Source: Paramoeba atlantica (lineage: Eukaryota; Discosea). From it: 64,000 nt of DNA. The notes beneath the pieces were generated by a model that saw only the letters and a list, made by a program, of their open reading frames with translations, had not been told where the DNA came from and made no database searches. A program made the position numbers and the translations under genes. This document shows positions 39,264 to 48,038 of this stretch, in pieces. The stretch spans positions 558,001-622,000 of the forward strand of contig CDRNVI010000039.1 of the NCBI GenBank assembly GCA_977017575.1. Direction: 5' to 3'. How positions within the stretch are numbered: position 1 is the first letter of the stretch; each line of letters begins with the position of its first letter.

Positions 39264-40157
39264 TTACAATTCAAAAGTATCATCATATGCTACTGACTGA
39301 TCCCACCCCTCTGTGTCCATGTCCCCGCGGTCATTGTCTGGATGAAGCATTAGTTGCCCTAAACAATCTTGAGTGTCAATTATTTCCTCATCGTGAAGCT
39401 CTTCAGTGAGGGCAGGACGATGAGACAGAGCACCGGGAACGCATGGTCGCCATGTTTTTGAGATATTTTTGCGTGTGAGCTTGTTCTCCACGGGAACTAA
39501 AAAAAGCAAGTTACACAGATTGTTTACCAAATGGAGCCCGCATTCATTCGTCATTGGTTGCTGTTGCGGCACTGCGGCGTATTTAATCTTCATCTCCGCA
39601 GAGAAACCTATCAGCGGACGCATGTGAATCATGATGCTGTTCAGAAAATCAGATCGAGCAGAGGGACAATATGTTTCGTAACTGTCGAAAACAGTTAGCC
39701 CAAACCTCTGGAAATTGACAAGGATAAAATGCCCATTAAAAATTAAAGCCACGGCTATTCGACGAACCGATGTAATATGCTGTTTTGGCTCGCGGCCCAG
39801 GCCTAACATCAACTGCGTCTGTCCGGTATTTAGGAACATGAGATGCCTGTCTGGATTAGGCAATTCCCGATATACCTCCATTACGTTTTGGCAGAGCTGA
39901 TCCACCGCGTGCGTGGTAAGACAGCTTTTGGGACGTCGAAATTTTTTCCACGTATCAACCAGGGTGGGAGGAGTCTCCTCTGTTTCCGGCACAACAATCG
40001 GCTCATTTCGTGAAGACTCTATTTGTGGTGAAATTTCCTCACGGACTTTTATCTCAGCTTTCGCTTTTCTGGTTGGTTCACTTTCGGGATCCTTCTCGCT
40101 CTGTAGCTGGTTGCTTGATGTACCTGCGGGCGGCGTTAAGAATAGTGTTGTGATGCT
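39264..40157 (-). CDS. Ulp1/adenain-fold cysteine protease frame in the transposon
   Basis: The frame is open from the stop at 40158 to 39264 (about 297 codons) but has no ATG before the protease domain; the first Met is well inside, so it may be the 3' part of a larger ORF or use an upstream start now lost. A charged linker (SEKDPESEPTRKAKAEIKVR) leads into the domain. Catalytic-type residues are in order: His in FNGHFILVNF, Asp in TVFDSYE, Gln in VPQQQPM and Cys in NECGLHLVNNL, the H-D-Q-C layout of C48 (SUMO/NEDD8) proteases. The tail after the domain is acidic. Host gene capture or a native transposon function are both possible. Confidence 0.7.
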   Translation of the reverse strand, partial: SITTLFLTPPAGTSSNQLQSEKDPESEPTRKAKAEIKVREEISPQIESSRNEPIVVPETEETPPTLVDTWKKFRRPKSCLTTHAVDQLCQNVMEVYRELPNPDRHLMFLNTGQTQLMLGLGREPKQHITSVRRIAVALIFNGHFILVNFQRFGLTVFDSYETYCPSARSDFLNSIMIHMRPLIGFSAEMKIKYAAVPQQQPMTNECGLHLVNNLCNLLFLVPVENKLTRKNISKTWRPCVPGALSHRPALTEELHDEEIIDTQDCLGQLMLHPDNDRGDMDTEGWDQSVAYDDTFEL

Positions 40158-40285
40158 TTACCCATACTCTCGAATGGGCCTCTTTTATCCACTCCAGCAC
40201 CAAATAACGAGTTACCTTACACGTAGTTACCTACCTTAACGGTAACTACCTTACACGTAGTTACCTTACACGAAGAGTTCTGTAT

Positions 40286-40591
40286 TCACCATGCACTGAG
40301 CAACTCATTGTACGCCCTCTTAAATAGGCGATTGAATACTCGGTCGTGAATTTGGATCGCTTTCGTGCACCCGCCAGGAATTGTGTGCGGGTCACAGTTG
40401 ACGGGAATATCATCAGTGCGATGCCCCGTGAAGTCGTCAGTGACGATGGCCGTTGAAGATTGTTCCAGGGTAAGTGGCAAGTATCGGTGCATCATGCGGG
40501 GATATATATCATCTCGCACCCATCCAGAAGATCTCACATCAATAAATATGCCTTTCAATTTATATTGTTGCCTTAATCCAAGAGGTTAAGG
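40286..40591 (-). pseudogene. C-terminal fragment of pogo/Tigger-type DDE transposase
   Basis: Reads SSGWVRDDIYPRMMHRYLP, TAIVTDDFTGHRTDD and PGGCTKAIQIHDRVFNRLFK, the second and third catalytic blocks of the DDE_1 family (L-x-D-x-F-x-x-H and PGG-x-T-x-x-x-Q-x-x-D-x-x-x-N-x-x-F-K). It ends in a natural-looking stop after LLSAW. The first catalytic block and the DNA-binding region are absent, the frame being closed upstream near 40594. Directly downstream, 40211-40274 carries a three-copy TTACCTTACACG repeat before the protease frame begins. Confidence 0.8.
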
Positions 40592-40828
40592 GTCCTTCCA
40601 CGGAATTCATTAGGTTGAAAAATGACTGAAATATATGAACATGACGAACTATGTGAAAGCTGATAAAATTACCTAGCTACAAATACCCTAAAAAACAGAA
40701 AAAAAGAGACAAAAAAAAGGGTACGTCAAAAAAAAAAAATTGGCGCCGCTGCGCGGCGCCCGGTCGGATTTGTCCATAATAAAGGGGGGGGATACCCCCT
40801 GTCCATATTAAAGGGGGGGGGCACAGTA

Positions 40829-41533
40829 CTCAAACTGGTCGGGAAGAAAACGCAAGTCTGGACTCCCGTTCAGCATGTTGTATTGAAAATACAGTTTTCG
40901 TATATTTTTAGAAAGACCTGTAAGATCTATCGGGCCTGCAAACAAATTAAACGAAAGGTGTATCTCAGAAAGCAAAGCCGGTAACCCCAGTAATTGAACT
41001 GACCCACAAAAATCATTTTCGCTGATGTCAACAAAATGAATATCTGATGGCAAATCAGGAAGAAAGAAATTACCAAAAAACGAGTTCTGGGAAAGGATAA
41101 TCGCAACTAACCCATTAGGCAAATTTTCTACTGAAACCGCAGAGGAAAATTGATTTTGACCAAGATTCAGGGACGTGAGCATTCGGGGAAGATGTAAAGT
41201 CGACAGAGCTCCACCGAGCTCATTGTGTCTCAAATCCAACGCAGTGATACCTTCGGGAAGGAAACGCCAGCTTATATTACCTCGTAGGGACATCCCTAGA
41301 CAATCAACGGCGAAGATTCTACCTTGTGAATCGCATGTTATGCCAATCCATTCACAAACATTTGTGTCTACTTCCCAGGAACGAGGGAAACCAGAGACTC
41401 CAGAAAAGCAACGCAGTAGGTCAATCTCTTGTGTCATTGTATTACCGTGAACTCTCGCCGCGCGGCCACTTCTCTCGGGGACTGGAGTTATTTCCAGTGC
41501 GAAAGTGTCTGAAGAAGGATCTCGATCTGCCAT
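40829..41533 (-). pseudogene. LRR protein gene truncated by transposon insertion
   Basis: A paralogue of the LRR gene at 27 kb: plant-type cap (WEVDTNVCEWIGITCDS) then seven or so repeats such as LPEGITALDLRHNELGG, LPNGLVAIILSQNSFFG and LPALLSEIHLSFNLFAG. After FLPDQFEY the frame runs into the transposon end, which adds CAPPL and a stop at 40808-40810. The severed end is at 38617-38701. A signal-like hydrophobic stretch (FIVSLLVFFS) lies just upstream of the first ATG (41533) in the same frame, which has only GTG there, so the original start may also be lost. It is probably no longer functional. Confidence 0.8.
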
Positions 41534-41676
41534 TGAGAAGAATACTAGTAAAGACACTATGAAACTTTGTTCAGACACGAAAATTTATCCTGAAGGCTCG
41601 TACCACATTTCATTTGATGAGCAATGAAGTACGAAGGCAATGAAGTATGAACTACATAGTTTTACAAAAAAGAGAT

Positions 41677-42132
41677 TTAGCTCTGGTCCAACGGCTTTGA
41701 AAGTGAGCGAAAGATAAGAGTTTCGTGTTCAATGCGTCTTTTTTGACGTCGGCAAAGCCAGGACGGGTGTACTGTGGAGATATTCGAAGCTTTTTCTCTT
41801 TCATTGGCATCCTTGGATAAAGTAAAAGCATACCATGGTAGCTTAGTCGTGCTACTATCGATCAAAGAGCTTTTTAAAGAAGTTGCTTGACCATCTTTCT
41901 TGTTGTGTTTATTTATTTTGGTTTCCTTCGCATTTTTTACAGTGTGGCTTGCCTGTTTTTGAGTCGTTCGTTTCCTTGTTTGGTTATTTCCCTTTGATTG
42001 TTCGTCACGACTAGAACATCGCGTTCCGTTATATTCTGACACCTTTCGAAAACCTTTCGATCTAGCTGAAGATTGCTTGTATTTCTCAGAAGGAGCAATG
42101 GATATGAATTTATTCGTTTGCCTAATCACCAT
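41677..42132 (-). CDS. Basic Ser/Lys-rich hypothetical protein, 151 aa
   Basis: ATG start giving MVIRQTNKFIS; about one quarter Lys/Arg with many Ser, Thr, Gln and Asn, mostly disordered. The only ordered-looking piece is C-terminal: KLPWYAFTLSKD... NISTVHPSWLCRRQKRRIEHE. The HPSW-x-x-x-(K/R)(K/R) pattern recalls the last motif of BUD22/SRFBP1-type nucleolar proteins, which would suit a ribosome-assembly role, but the match is short and I hold it lightly. It lies about 140 bases upstream of the interrupted LRR gene. Confidence 0.55.
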   Translation of the reverse strand: MVIRQTNKFISIAPSEKYKQSSARSKGFRKVSEYNGTRCSSRDEQSKGNNQTRKRTTQKQASHTVKNAKETKINKHNKKDGQATSLKSSLIDSSTTKLPWYAFTLSKDANEREKASNISTVHPSWLCRRQKRRIEHETLIFRSLSKPLDQS

Positions 42133-42333
42133 GTCATCTTCTTAACAAGAAATGCACGACAAGTACGAATAGAATGCTAAAAAAAGTATTTTTACTTTTT
42201 TTTAAAAGAGTTTGACGTTCTTACTGGATTTTGAGGAAGTCCTGCTATTATACGAAGGTTTTTTCATACACGGAGAGGAATGTTTTTCTTTTCTTTAAAT
42301 TAAATATTATTGTGTTGGACACTACACAATCGA

Positions 42334-42981
42334 TCATGATTTGAAGGTGAGAAAGAGTTTTCTTAACGCTTGCCTGCGAACTTTTATCTCAGCTTCGTTT
42401 CGTGCACATTGTATAATTTTATGAAGAAAGTCACTTAAGTATTTTAACCGTTTTCTTCTATCATCAATGACTTTTTCTAACTGAGCACAGGGGTGCAAAT
42501 TGTTTCCGTGAATTGAACATGGCGAATCGGGCTTCTTTGCATCTTCCCTAAACAAAGACTCAGGTGGTACATGTTCGAAGCGAAGCCCTTTTCTCTTTCC
42601 TACGTCGTAAAACCAAACCAATAGCTGTGCATGATGCCTGTAATTCAAAACGGGTTCACCAGTCCTGTCCTCATAAAGCTTATCCGCGTCTTTGCGAATT
42701 GGGCTCGTGTCGCAGTTCATTTCTAGATTTAGGTGAGGAGGCCGATAAACTTGTATTGCCACAAGTTGTAGCACTTCAAGTAAATCCGAGAAAACTGCAA
42801 TCGGTATCTCCAGCTCAGGAAACACGGCTCGAAACAAAGCGTTATACACTTTGGGTGAAACATGGTGGAAGCTGTCTACATGGTGATATGTTGCATTTTT
42901 TACAAACTCGAGTATTTCTTCATGTGTTATTTTGTCAGAGCTGCTCGGTGTTACAGGATTCGAATCATGAATCTCATTCAT
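42334..42981 (-). CDS. Unknown soluble protein, 215 aa
   Basis: From the ATG giving MNEIHDSNP the product is mixed helical: KITHEEILEFVKNATYHHV, then ALFRAVFPELEIPIAVFSDLLEVLQLVAIQVYRPPHLNLEM, a Cys/His-bearing loop (PDSPCSIHGNNLHPCAQLEK) and a basic C-terminal helix (DDRRKRLKYLSDFLHKIIQC… RRQALRKLFLTF). No family is recognised. No signal or membrane segment remains when this start is used; an upstream extension in frame is hydrophobic but has no support. Coding is credible from composition and from strand and spacing relative to the neighbours. Confidence 0.65.
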   Translation of the reverse strand: MNEIHDSNPVTPSSSDKITHEEILEFVKNATYHHVDSFHHVSPKVYNALFRAVFPELEIPIAVFSDLLEVLQLVAIQVYRPPHLNLEMNCDTSPIRKDADKLYEDRTGEPVLNYRHHAQLLVWFYDVGKRKGLRFEHVPPESLFREDAKKPDSPCSIHGNNLHPCAQLEKVIDDRRKRLKYLSDFLHKIIQCARNEAEIKVRRQALRKLFLTFKS

Positions 42982-43155
42982 AATGTAAAAGAAAGTAGAA
43001 AATTTCTTGTATTTGCCTTTTGTTGTATTTATGCTGTAATTGTCAAGTACGAGATCGAAGGAATAAAACAAAGAAATCATAAACATTTATAACGCTCTTC
43101 ATAATGAATATGTGTGGAATGTATACTATTATAACATACGATTAAGCGTATGCGA

Positions 43156-45129
43156 TTAAGCGCTTGGGGTGCGCTTACAAGCATAAAGCAAACGAGTCAT
43201 CCAAAGCTTGTACAAGGGATCCGCATCTATGCTCCATTCTGATTGATACGTATTCCATCTCAACAATGCGTGCAGTACAATAGATTCGTCTGCTACATTG
43301 CATTCTAATATTATGTGGTGTCCCCTACGTGAATAAATGGAGTGGTTGTTTCCCAAAATATCCATAATTACATCTGAAGTTTTTTTACTGTCTGTTTCCA
43401 GAAGTCCTAATAGCGTCGAAGCTGATACGTGAAATAAAAGCTCCTGGATAACGTGAGCACTCAGAAAGTTTACAGCCTCTCGCGCGAGCTTTACGGAGCT
43501 TATCACACCCGATCTTAATTCAAAAATCTTCTGACCTACGTGCAGTACATGATAGGCACTAGACAAGATGTCTTGAACATCACAGCTTACGAAATATGCT
43601 TTTGGGTTTTTATCTGCATCAGTTGCCACAGCGACGTTTTCCCAACGAAAAGATTCTTTAAAATCGATTGCTTTCAGTACTTGCTCTTGATAATTTTGTC
43701 CCATCGGAATAAACCTACGAAAAATCTTTTTCTTCCCTGTATCAGAAAAAGATGTGTCGAGAAAAGGACGTTGTCCCAAGGGAAGAGGAGTGCACGCTTC
43801 AGTTCCTTGGGAGTCCCTTGGGTGACTTGCGGCGTTCGTGCTACACGCCGTCAGATCCTCTTGCTTTTGCAACACTGCTACATAAAACCCGCCCGTATTC
43901 TGTAAATGTGGCAATATTCTTAGAGTGTTTTCAATACCAAACTCTTTCGGGTCGCAATTGGTTGGGGGAAACATAGTGGAACGAATGTGATACCTTGTTC
44001 GTACCTCCTCAGGCATTTCTTCAAACTGTTCATACAGGACTCCACTCGGATCCATAACTTTCCAGCTGCACAGCCCTGGTACCCACCGAAGTTGGGGAAG
44101 CACGTGTCTCACATCAAGTATTTTCACTGCCCCTTTCCACTGCATAAGGCTGTTCAAAACCACAGCCTCGTTCTCCAGTGGATTCATCGAGCAAGTGCTG
44201 TACACAAGAATACCACCCGGCCGCAGCAATTGTAAACCTCGATGAAGCACGCGAGTTTGCGAGCGGTGCATGTGGGCCCCATCCATAGGAGACCAGCGCT
44301 GCCAGATGTCCGGCGATTTTCGTAGTGTCCCATCCCCGCTGCACATTACGTCACAAAGAATTCGATCGAATTGGGTAATCAGTGGGAATCGTGTGGCGCA
44401 GTGATTGGTTACCACAAGTCGAGCATTCGCTTCGCAGAGTCGTGCACACTGTCGAATGAGTACCGCAAGCCGTTTTGGGTCGACGTCGTTCGCAATAAGA
44501 AATCCCCCTGTTTCGTCGGTTTCAAGTTCATCCATTCTTTCTAATATTTGACATGTTTTACTTCCCGGAGCTGCGCACATGTCGAGTATTTTGTGTCCTT
44601 TTTGAATGTCTAGGTAGTGCACGGGAAGCATGCTGACTGCTTCTTGACGTGAGAGAATACCAGCTTCCGTTTCAGCTACCAGATGTTGGTGGTATATGCT
44701 TAATTTTGAGTCTTTTCGAAGAGCACGACGTGGAATCGAAATATCCCACGCTGTTGGAGAAACCATATTTCTGTCGCAATGCAAAAACGCTAATTCTCGT
44801 ATTGCCACATGCGCGCATGACGTGTTTGATTCCTCAGCACTGTCATCGGGTTCTGGGGCCGACTTATTTTGCTCTAAACACAAGCGAATTTCTTTCACGA
44901 GTTGTTCAACTCGCTCACGGTGTGAGGCTGAATGGTTACTAAGTCGAAAAGAAGTTGGTAGTGGTAACCGTAAGGAGGATAGAAAATCATCCCATGAACA
45001 GTGTTGTGCCTCTGCCCAGGGTAGCGTCGCTCTGTAAAACGTTTCAAAGTTTTCGTTGACATTATTGTTAATGGATTGAGATTCATGCCAAACGTTGGGC
45101 CGATTACGCTTCTTTCGAAAGCGTGACAT
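43156..45129 (-). CDS. NSUN2/Trm4-like RNA cytosine-C5 methyltransferase
   Basis: It uses AdoMet to methylate cytosines in tRNA. In the 657-residue protein the Rossmann domain spans about 150-420: VSMLPVHYLDIQKGHKILDMCAAPGSKT (motif I region), FDRILCDVMCSGDGT (the PC-type motif IV cysteine), DIWQRWSP, GLQLLRPGGILVYSTCSMNP (motif VI, catalytic Cys in TC) and LENEAVV. The N-terminal NFETFYRATLPW… LPLPTSFRLS and the long C-terminal domain (about 470-657) match Trm4/NSUN2 rather than NOP2. It starts at the ATG giving MSRFRKKRNRP. Length is like Trm4 (about 680). Confidence 0.93.
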   Translation of the reverse strand: MSRFRKKRNRPNVWHESQSINNNVNENFETFYRATLPWAEAQHCSWDDFLSSLRLPLPTSFRLSNHSASHRERVEQLVKEIRLCLEQNKSAPEPDDSAEESNTSCAHVAIRELAFLHCDRNMVSPTAWDISIPRRALRKDSKLSIYHQHLVAETEAGILSRQEAVSMLPVHYLDIQKGHKILDMCAAPGSKTCQILERMDELETDETGGFLIANDVDPKRLAVLIRQCARLCEANARLVVTNHCATRFPLITQFDRILCDVMCSGDGTLRKSPDIWQRWSPMDGAHMHRSQTRVLHRGLQLLRPGGILVYSTCSMNPLENEAVVLNSLMQWKGAVKILDVRHVLPQLRWVPGLCSWKVMDPSGVLYEQFEEMPEEVRTRYHIRSTMFPPTNCDPKEFGIENTLRILPHLQNTGGFYVAVLQKQEDLTACSTNAASHPRDSQGTEACTPLPLGQRPFLDTSFSDTGKKKIFRRFIPMGQNYQEQVLKAIDFKESFRWENVAVATDADKNPKAYFVSCDVQDILSSAYHVLHVGQKIFELRSGVISSVKLAREAVNFLSAHVIQELLFHVSASTLLGLLETDSKKTSDVIMDILGNNHSIYSRRGHHIILECNVADESIVLHALLRWNTYQSEWSIDADPLYKLWMTRLLYACKRTPSA

Positions 45130-45426
45130 CTTATGCTATAAATATCTTTCCTTAAAGATGCGTTCACACTTCAAAAAAACGTTTTATGTGTAAATAAGGT
45201 CTATTTTTCGATCTTGCAATTCAAATTCAGAATTTTGGTCACTATTCTAGAATTTGAGATTTCATATTTTCATAGTTCTAGGGATGCACTTTTTCAGTCC
45301 TATATTTCCTACAATTCTTAACTAACTATTAGAGGTAACTCTAACTGTTTCGCACTCGCTACAATACACCTGTTTTTCACCTCACACTACGATACGAGAA
45401 TAAAGAGAAGAAACGATTCTTCTGCA

Positions 45427-46662
45427 CTATTGGCGTTGTCCTTCGAAGTTCTTAACTAGAAACAGAATTTCTTCCGACTTAAACTTCAGGTGCGTTTCCC
45501 ATACGTATTGAATTTTCTCCCTGATGTTGCCATTAAGACTGTTTGTTAATCTCCATAGTAGTACCAATCCTAAGCCAAGCCATAAATCTTCGTTACTATT
45601 AGTGGACAGGAATTCTCCGGAATCATCAATTTCGCCAAGCTCTCGAAGGTACGTAGGATGTATTTTAAAAGTTTCGACCACTTGACGGATGCTTTGACGT
45701 GTTCTGGGAGGTATATCAAAACCATAACTATGAAGTGAATCAATTACGCGCTCATCGACCAGTTTCTGATAAGAATTCATGGTCCCAATTGGATGACGAT
45801 ATTCCGACTCACATTCAGAGCGAAGGACATCTTGCGTTTGGGGAGTTATCCACGATAACAAGAGACTGTGTAGCATCGGAACACCGCTATACAGCGACTC
45901 CCTGACAAGTCCAACATTATCATCGTCATCAGAATCTATATCACCTGACTGTTCTTCACCCAACAAAATATCGCTGTGAATACCTTCCGTGAGCAAAGTG
46001 GCACCAGTAGCATTTTGTAGCTCATCGATTAGGTGGACGTTGCGTTCATCGCGTCGGTGTCCTTTGAAAACGTTTTGAGTTATCGGAGTTTTATTTGCCT
46101 CGCTACTCCATAACGAACCACCGGTCTTACGCGAACTCACAGCTATACGTTCCGAGTTGGTACGTTCTGCAAGAACTTTATTTGAACGACTAGGAGTCGC
46201 AGTGCCAGAGATGTCGGCTTTCGTCTTCGGAGATCTTGGGCTTGTAGCGGTGCATACATATTTGTTGTATGCCCTCTCAAGGTCATCTAGTGAATGTGCT
46301 GGAAAAATGGCGTTAAGCAATAGAAAAACTCTATGCGGATCAAACCTCTGGCTCGAGCACTCTTCTGCGTACTTTCTCATCCAGGAAAAGCAGGTGTCAC
46401 CACAAAACCAAAATCTTTGCGGATCTATTGCTTTCGAAGGACGTAAATTTGTTTTTCGGTTCGCGCAGATAACAGAACCACACAACTTATCCCAGTTACG
46501 CTCGAGTGCAATCTCCCATATAAGTTTCTCGCTTAGAATTGGTGAATAATATTGCGCATCGGTATGGTTAACACACGTATAGCTCAGCTTTGTTTGTACC
46601 TCTAATATTGCTTGCTGATGCAAATCTGGCCATCGCAATGCTGATTCCTTACGACTGGTCAT
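45427..46662 (-). CDS. RPAP2/Rtr1-like zinc protein
   Basis: The N-terminal 120 residues read as the Rtr1/RPAP2 zinc domain: helical lead-in, ALERNWDKLCGSVICANR, then RFWFCGDTCFSWMRKY, giving a C-x4-C...C-x3-C site. Rtr1/RPAP2 proteins bind RNA polymerase II and act on its C-terminal domain and nuclear import. The middle is Ser/Thr-rich and acidic (SGDIDSDDDDNVG); the C-terminal 150 residues are helical. Kinetoplastid Pol II lacks heptad repeats, so a CTD phosphatase role is doubtful and an assembly or import role is more plausible. ATG start, 411 aa. The domain call is moderate. Confidence 0.65.
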   Translation of the reverse strand: MTSRKESALRWPDLHQQAILEVQTKLSYTCVNHTDAQYYSPILSEKLIWEIALERNWDKLCGSVICANRKTNLRPSKAIDPQRFWFCGDTCFSWMRKYAEECSSQRFDPHRVFLLLNAIFPAHSLDDLERAYNKYVCTATSPRSPKTKADISGTATPSRSNKVLAERTNSERIAVSSRKTGGSLWSSEANKTPITQNVFKGHRRDERNVHLIDELQNATGATLLTEGIHSDILLGEEQSGDIDSDDDDNVGLVRESLYSGVPMLHSLLLSWITPQTQDVLRSECESEYRHPIGTMNSYQKLVDERVIDSLHSYGFDIPPRTRQSIRQVVETFKIHPTYLRELGEIDDSGEFLSTNSNEDLWLGLGLVLLWRLTNSLNGNIREKIQYVWETHLKFKSEEILFLVKNFEGQRQ

Positions 46663-46928
46663 GTATGTGCGCTATACTAATATTTTTACGGGGATTCAGA
46701 CTGGAGAACTTGTAAATGATATACTGTACACCTTCACTAACTTACTCTACCCGGTCAAGTACACATAAAATGTATGTCACCTTATCCCAAAAAGTAGTTG
46801 GTTATTAGAGGGGGAGTATACAATTTTGACTTTTTACAATGCTATGTGTTCAATCTCCTTAACTCTATCGTCTGACATAAGAAAAATTTATATTGTACAT
46901 GTATGACGACATCAACATAACAAGACTA

Positions 46929-47910
46929 AGAGGGTTGAAACATATGAAAGGCAAAACCTGGCAAAATCCGCATATTCCTCATTGACGTGGCGAAGGAAAC
47001 TCCTTTGTCAAAAATAGTGAAGAATATACTTGATCTCCATCGTGCGCTGCAAAGTATTTTCGCGCCACAAAAAAAGAAAATTTTGAAAAAATTATTTTTC
47101 GAAAAACACCCCGAGAAAGGGTAGCCGAGGTTTTCGCGCACATTTTCCACTCCCGTACTCCGGGACGACTCCCCCTGGTATCAACAGTACGGGGCCGCCA
47201 AGTTCGTTTTTTTTCTGAAAAGAAATTTGAGAAAAAAGTCAACTTGGCGAAAAACATGGCTTAAAAAACAGGGTGAAAAGGGCATATTTTTGTACCAACT
47301 CTTCCGACTGACTGAAAACGATTTTTGTAGTATTTGACTAAATAATTTATTAGAGTCCTCCATTAAAAAGGAACCGTTATAAAAAGAAAGTTAGCATCAC
47401 CTTTAAAATTACATTTCATGCAACAATATGAGCTTCTACCGCGAAGGGTGTGATATATTTGAGTGAGTAAAATCTTACCATTGACTTACGGGATGAACAT
47501 TCCTTGCTAGAATTTTTAAAAACTCTTCAGCGCCATGCGAAGGTGAAAGGTGATTGCAATCCCGCAATGCAAGCATTTGTAATATTTCTGTATAATATTA
47601 ATGAGGAAGGGTAAAAAGTTTTTGTTAGTTTAAGAACTTTCTTCTACTCGTCGGGGAGAAATTTCATTGAACAAACTATTTGGTACAAAAATATGCCCTT
47701 TTGACCAAAAACAGCTTTTCAAAATCGTTTCACCTATAGTAGTTTGAGAGTTTGGGACCTATACTAGCGTTCTACGCCGTTGTTTTCGCAAGATACCCCT
47801 TCTTGAAGCCGTGACACGTCTACCAAAATGACGCCCCCAAAAATAGGTATCCTGGCAAAACCAGGCAAAACTTGGCAAAACCCGGCAAAACTTAACAGGT
47901 TTCAACCCTC
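46929..47910. mobile_element. Non-autonomous inverted-repeat element, 982 bases
   Basis: Ends (A)GAGGGTTGAAAC are inverted copies flanked by TA (46927-46928, 47911-47912). Subterminal GGCAAAA words repeat with a strict 10-base period: 46950 and 46960 at the left, and 47854, 47864, 47874 and 47884 at the right. A second, perfect 23-base inverted pair lies inside (47276-47298 and 47680-47702), perhaps a nested element. No coding capacity. Part of its right half (around 47750-47800) is related to text at 53541-53590. Confidence 0.8.
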
Positions 47911-48038
47911 TAATGTGCCGTTACAATAGTTTCAAGAACGGTTGTGTATTCGATTGACAAGCAGGCCCGAGAGTTAATATCATCCGAAAGTAGCATTTTA
48001 GCGAATTTTAATGAAAGTTTCATTAAAATTCTGAAACA

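Larger units (their letters stand above)
38704..40826 (-). mobile_element. Pogo-type DNA transposon carrying a Ulp1-like protease, 2.1 kb
   Basis: Inverted ends of about 27 bases start CTGTG(A)CCCCCCC and continue TTTAATATGGAC; TA flanks both sides (38702-38703, 40827-40828). Behind each end is a second G/C-run copy (…TTGTCCATAATAAAGGGGGG) and a GC-rich hairpin (38797-38809, 40742-40760), giving complex subterminal structure. It holds a C-terminal pogo-type DDE transposase piece and a Ulp1-like protease frame, both on the minus strand. The transposase N-terminus is missing, so this copy is internally deleted. It inserted in a host LRR gene. Confidence 0.88.

Noticed and set aside
46926-47363. 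Minus-strand frames of 60-92 codons within the 46.9-kb element
   Set aside because: Phe/Lys-rich text from A/T runs in a non-coding element; no domain.
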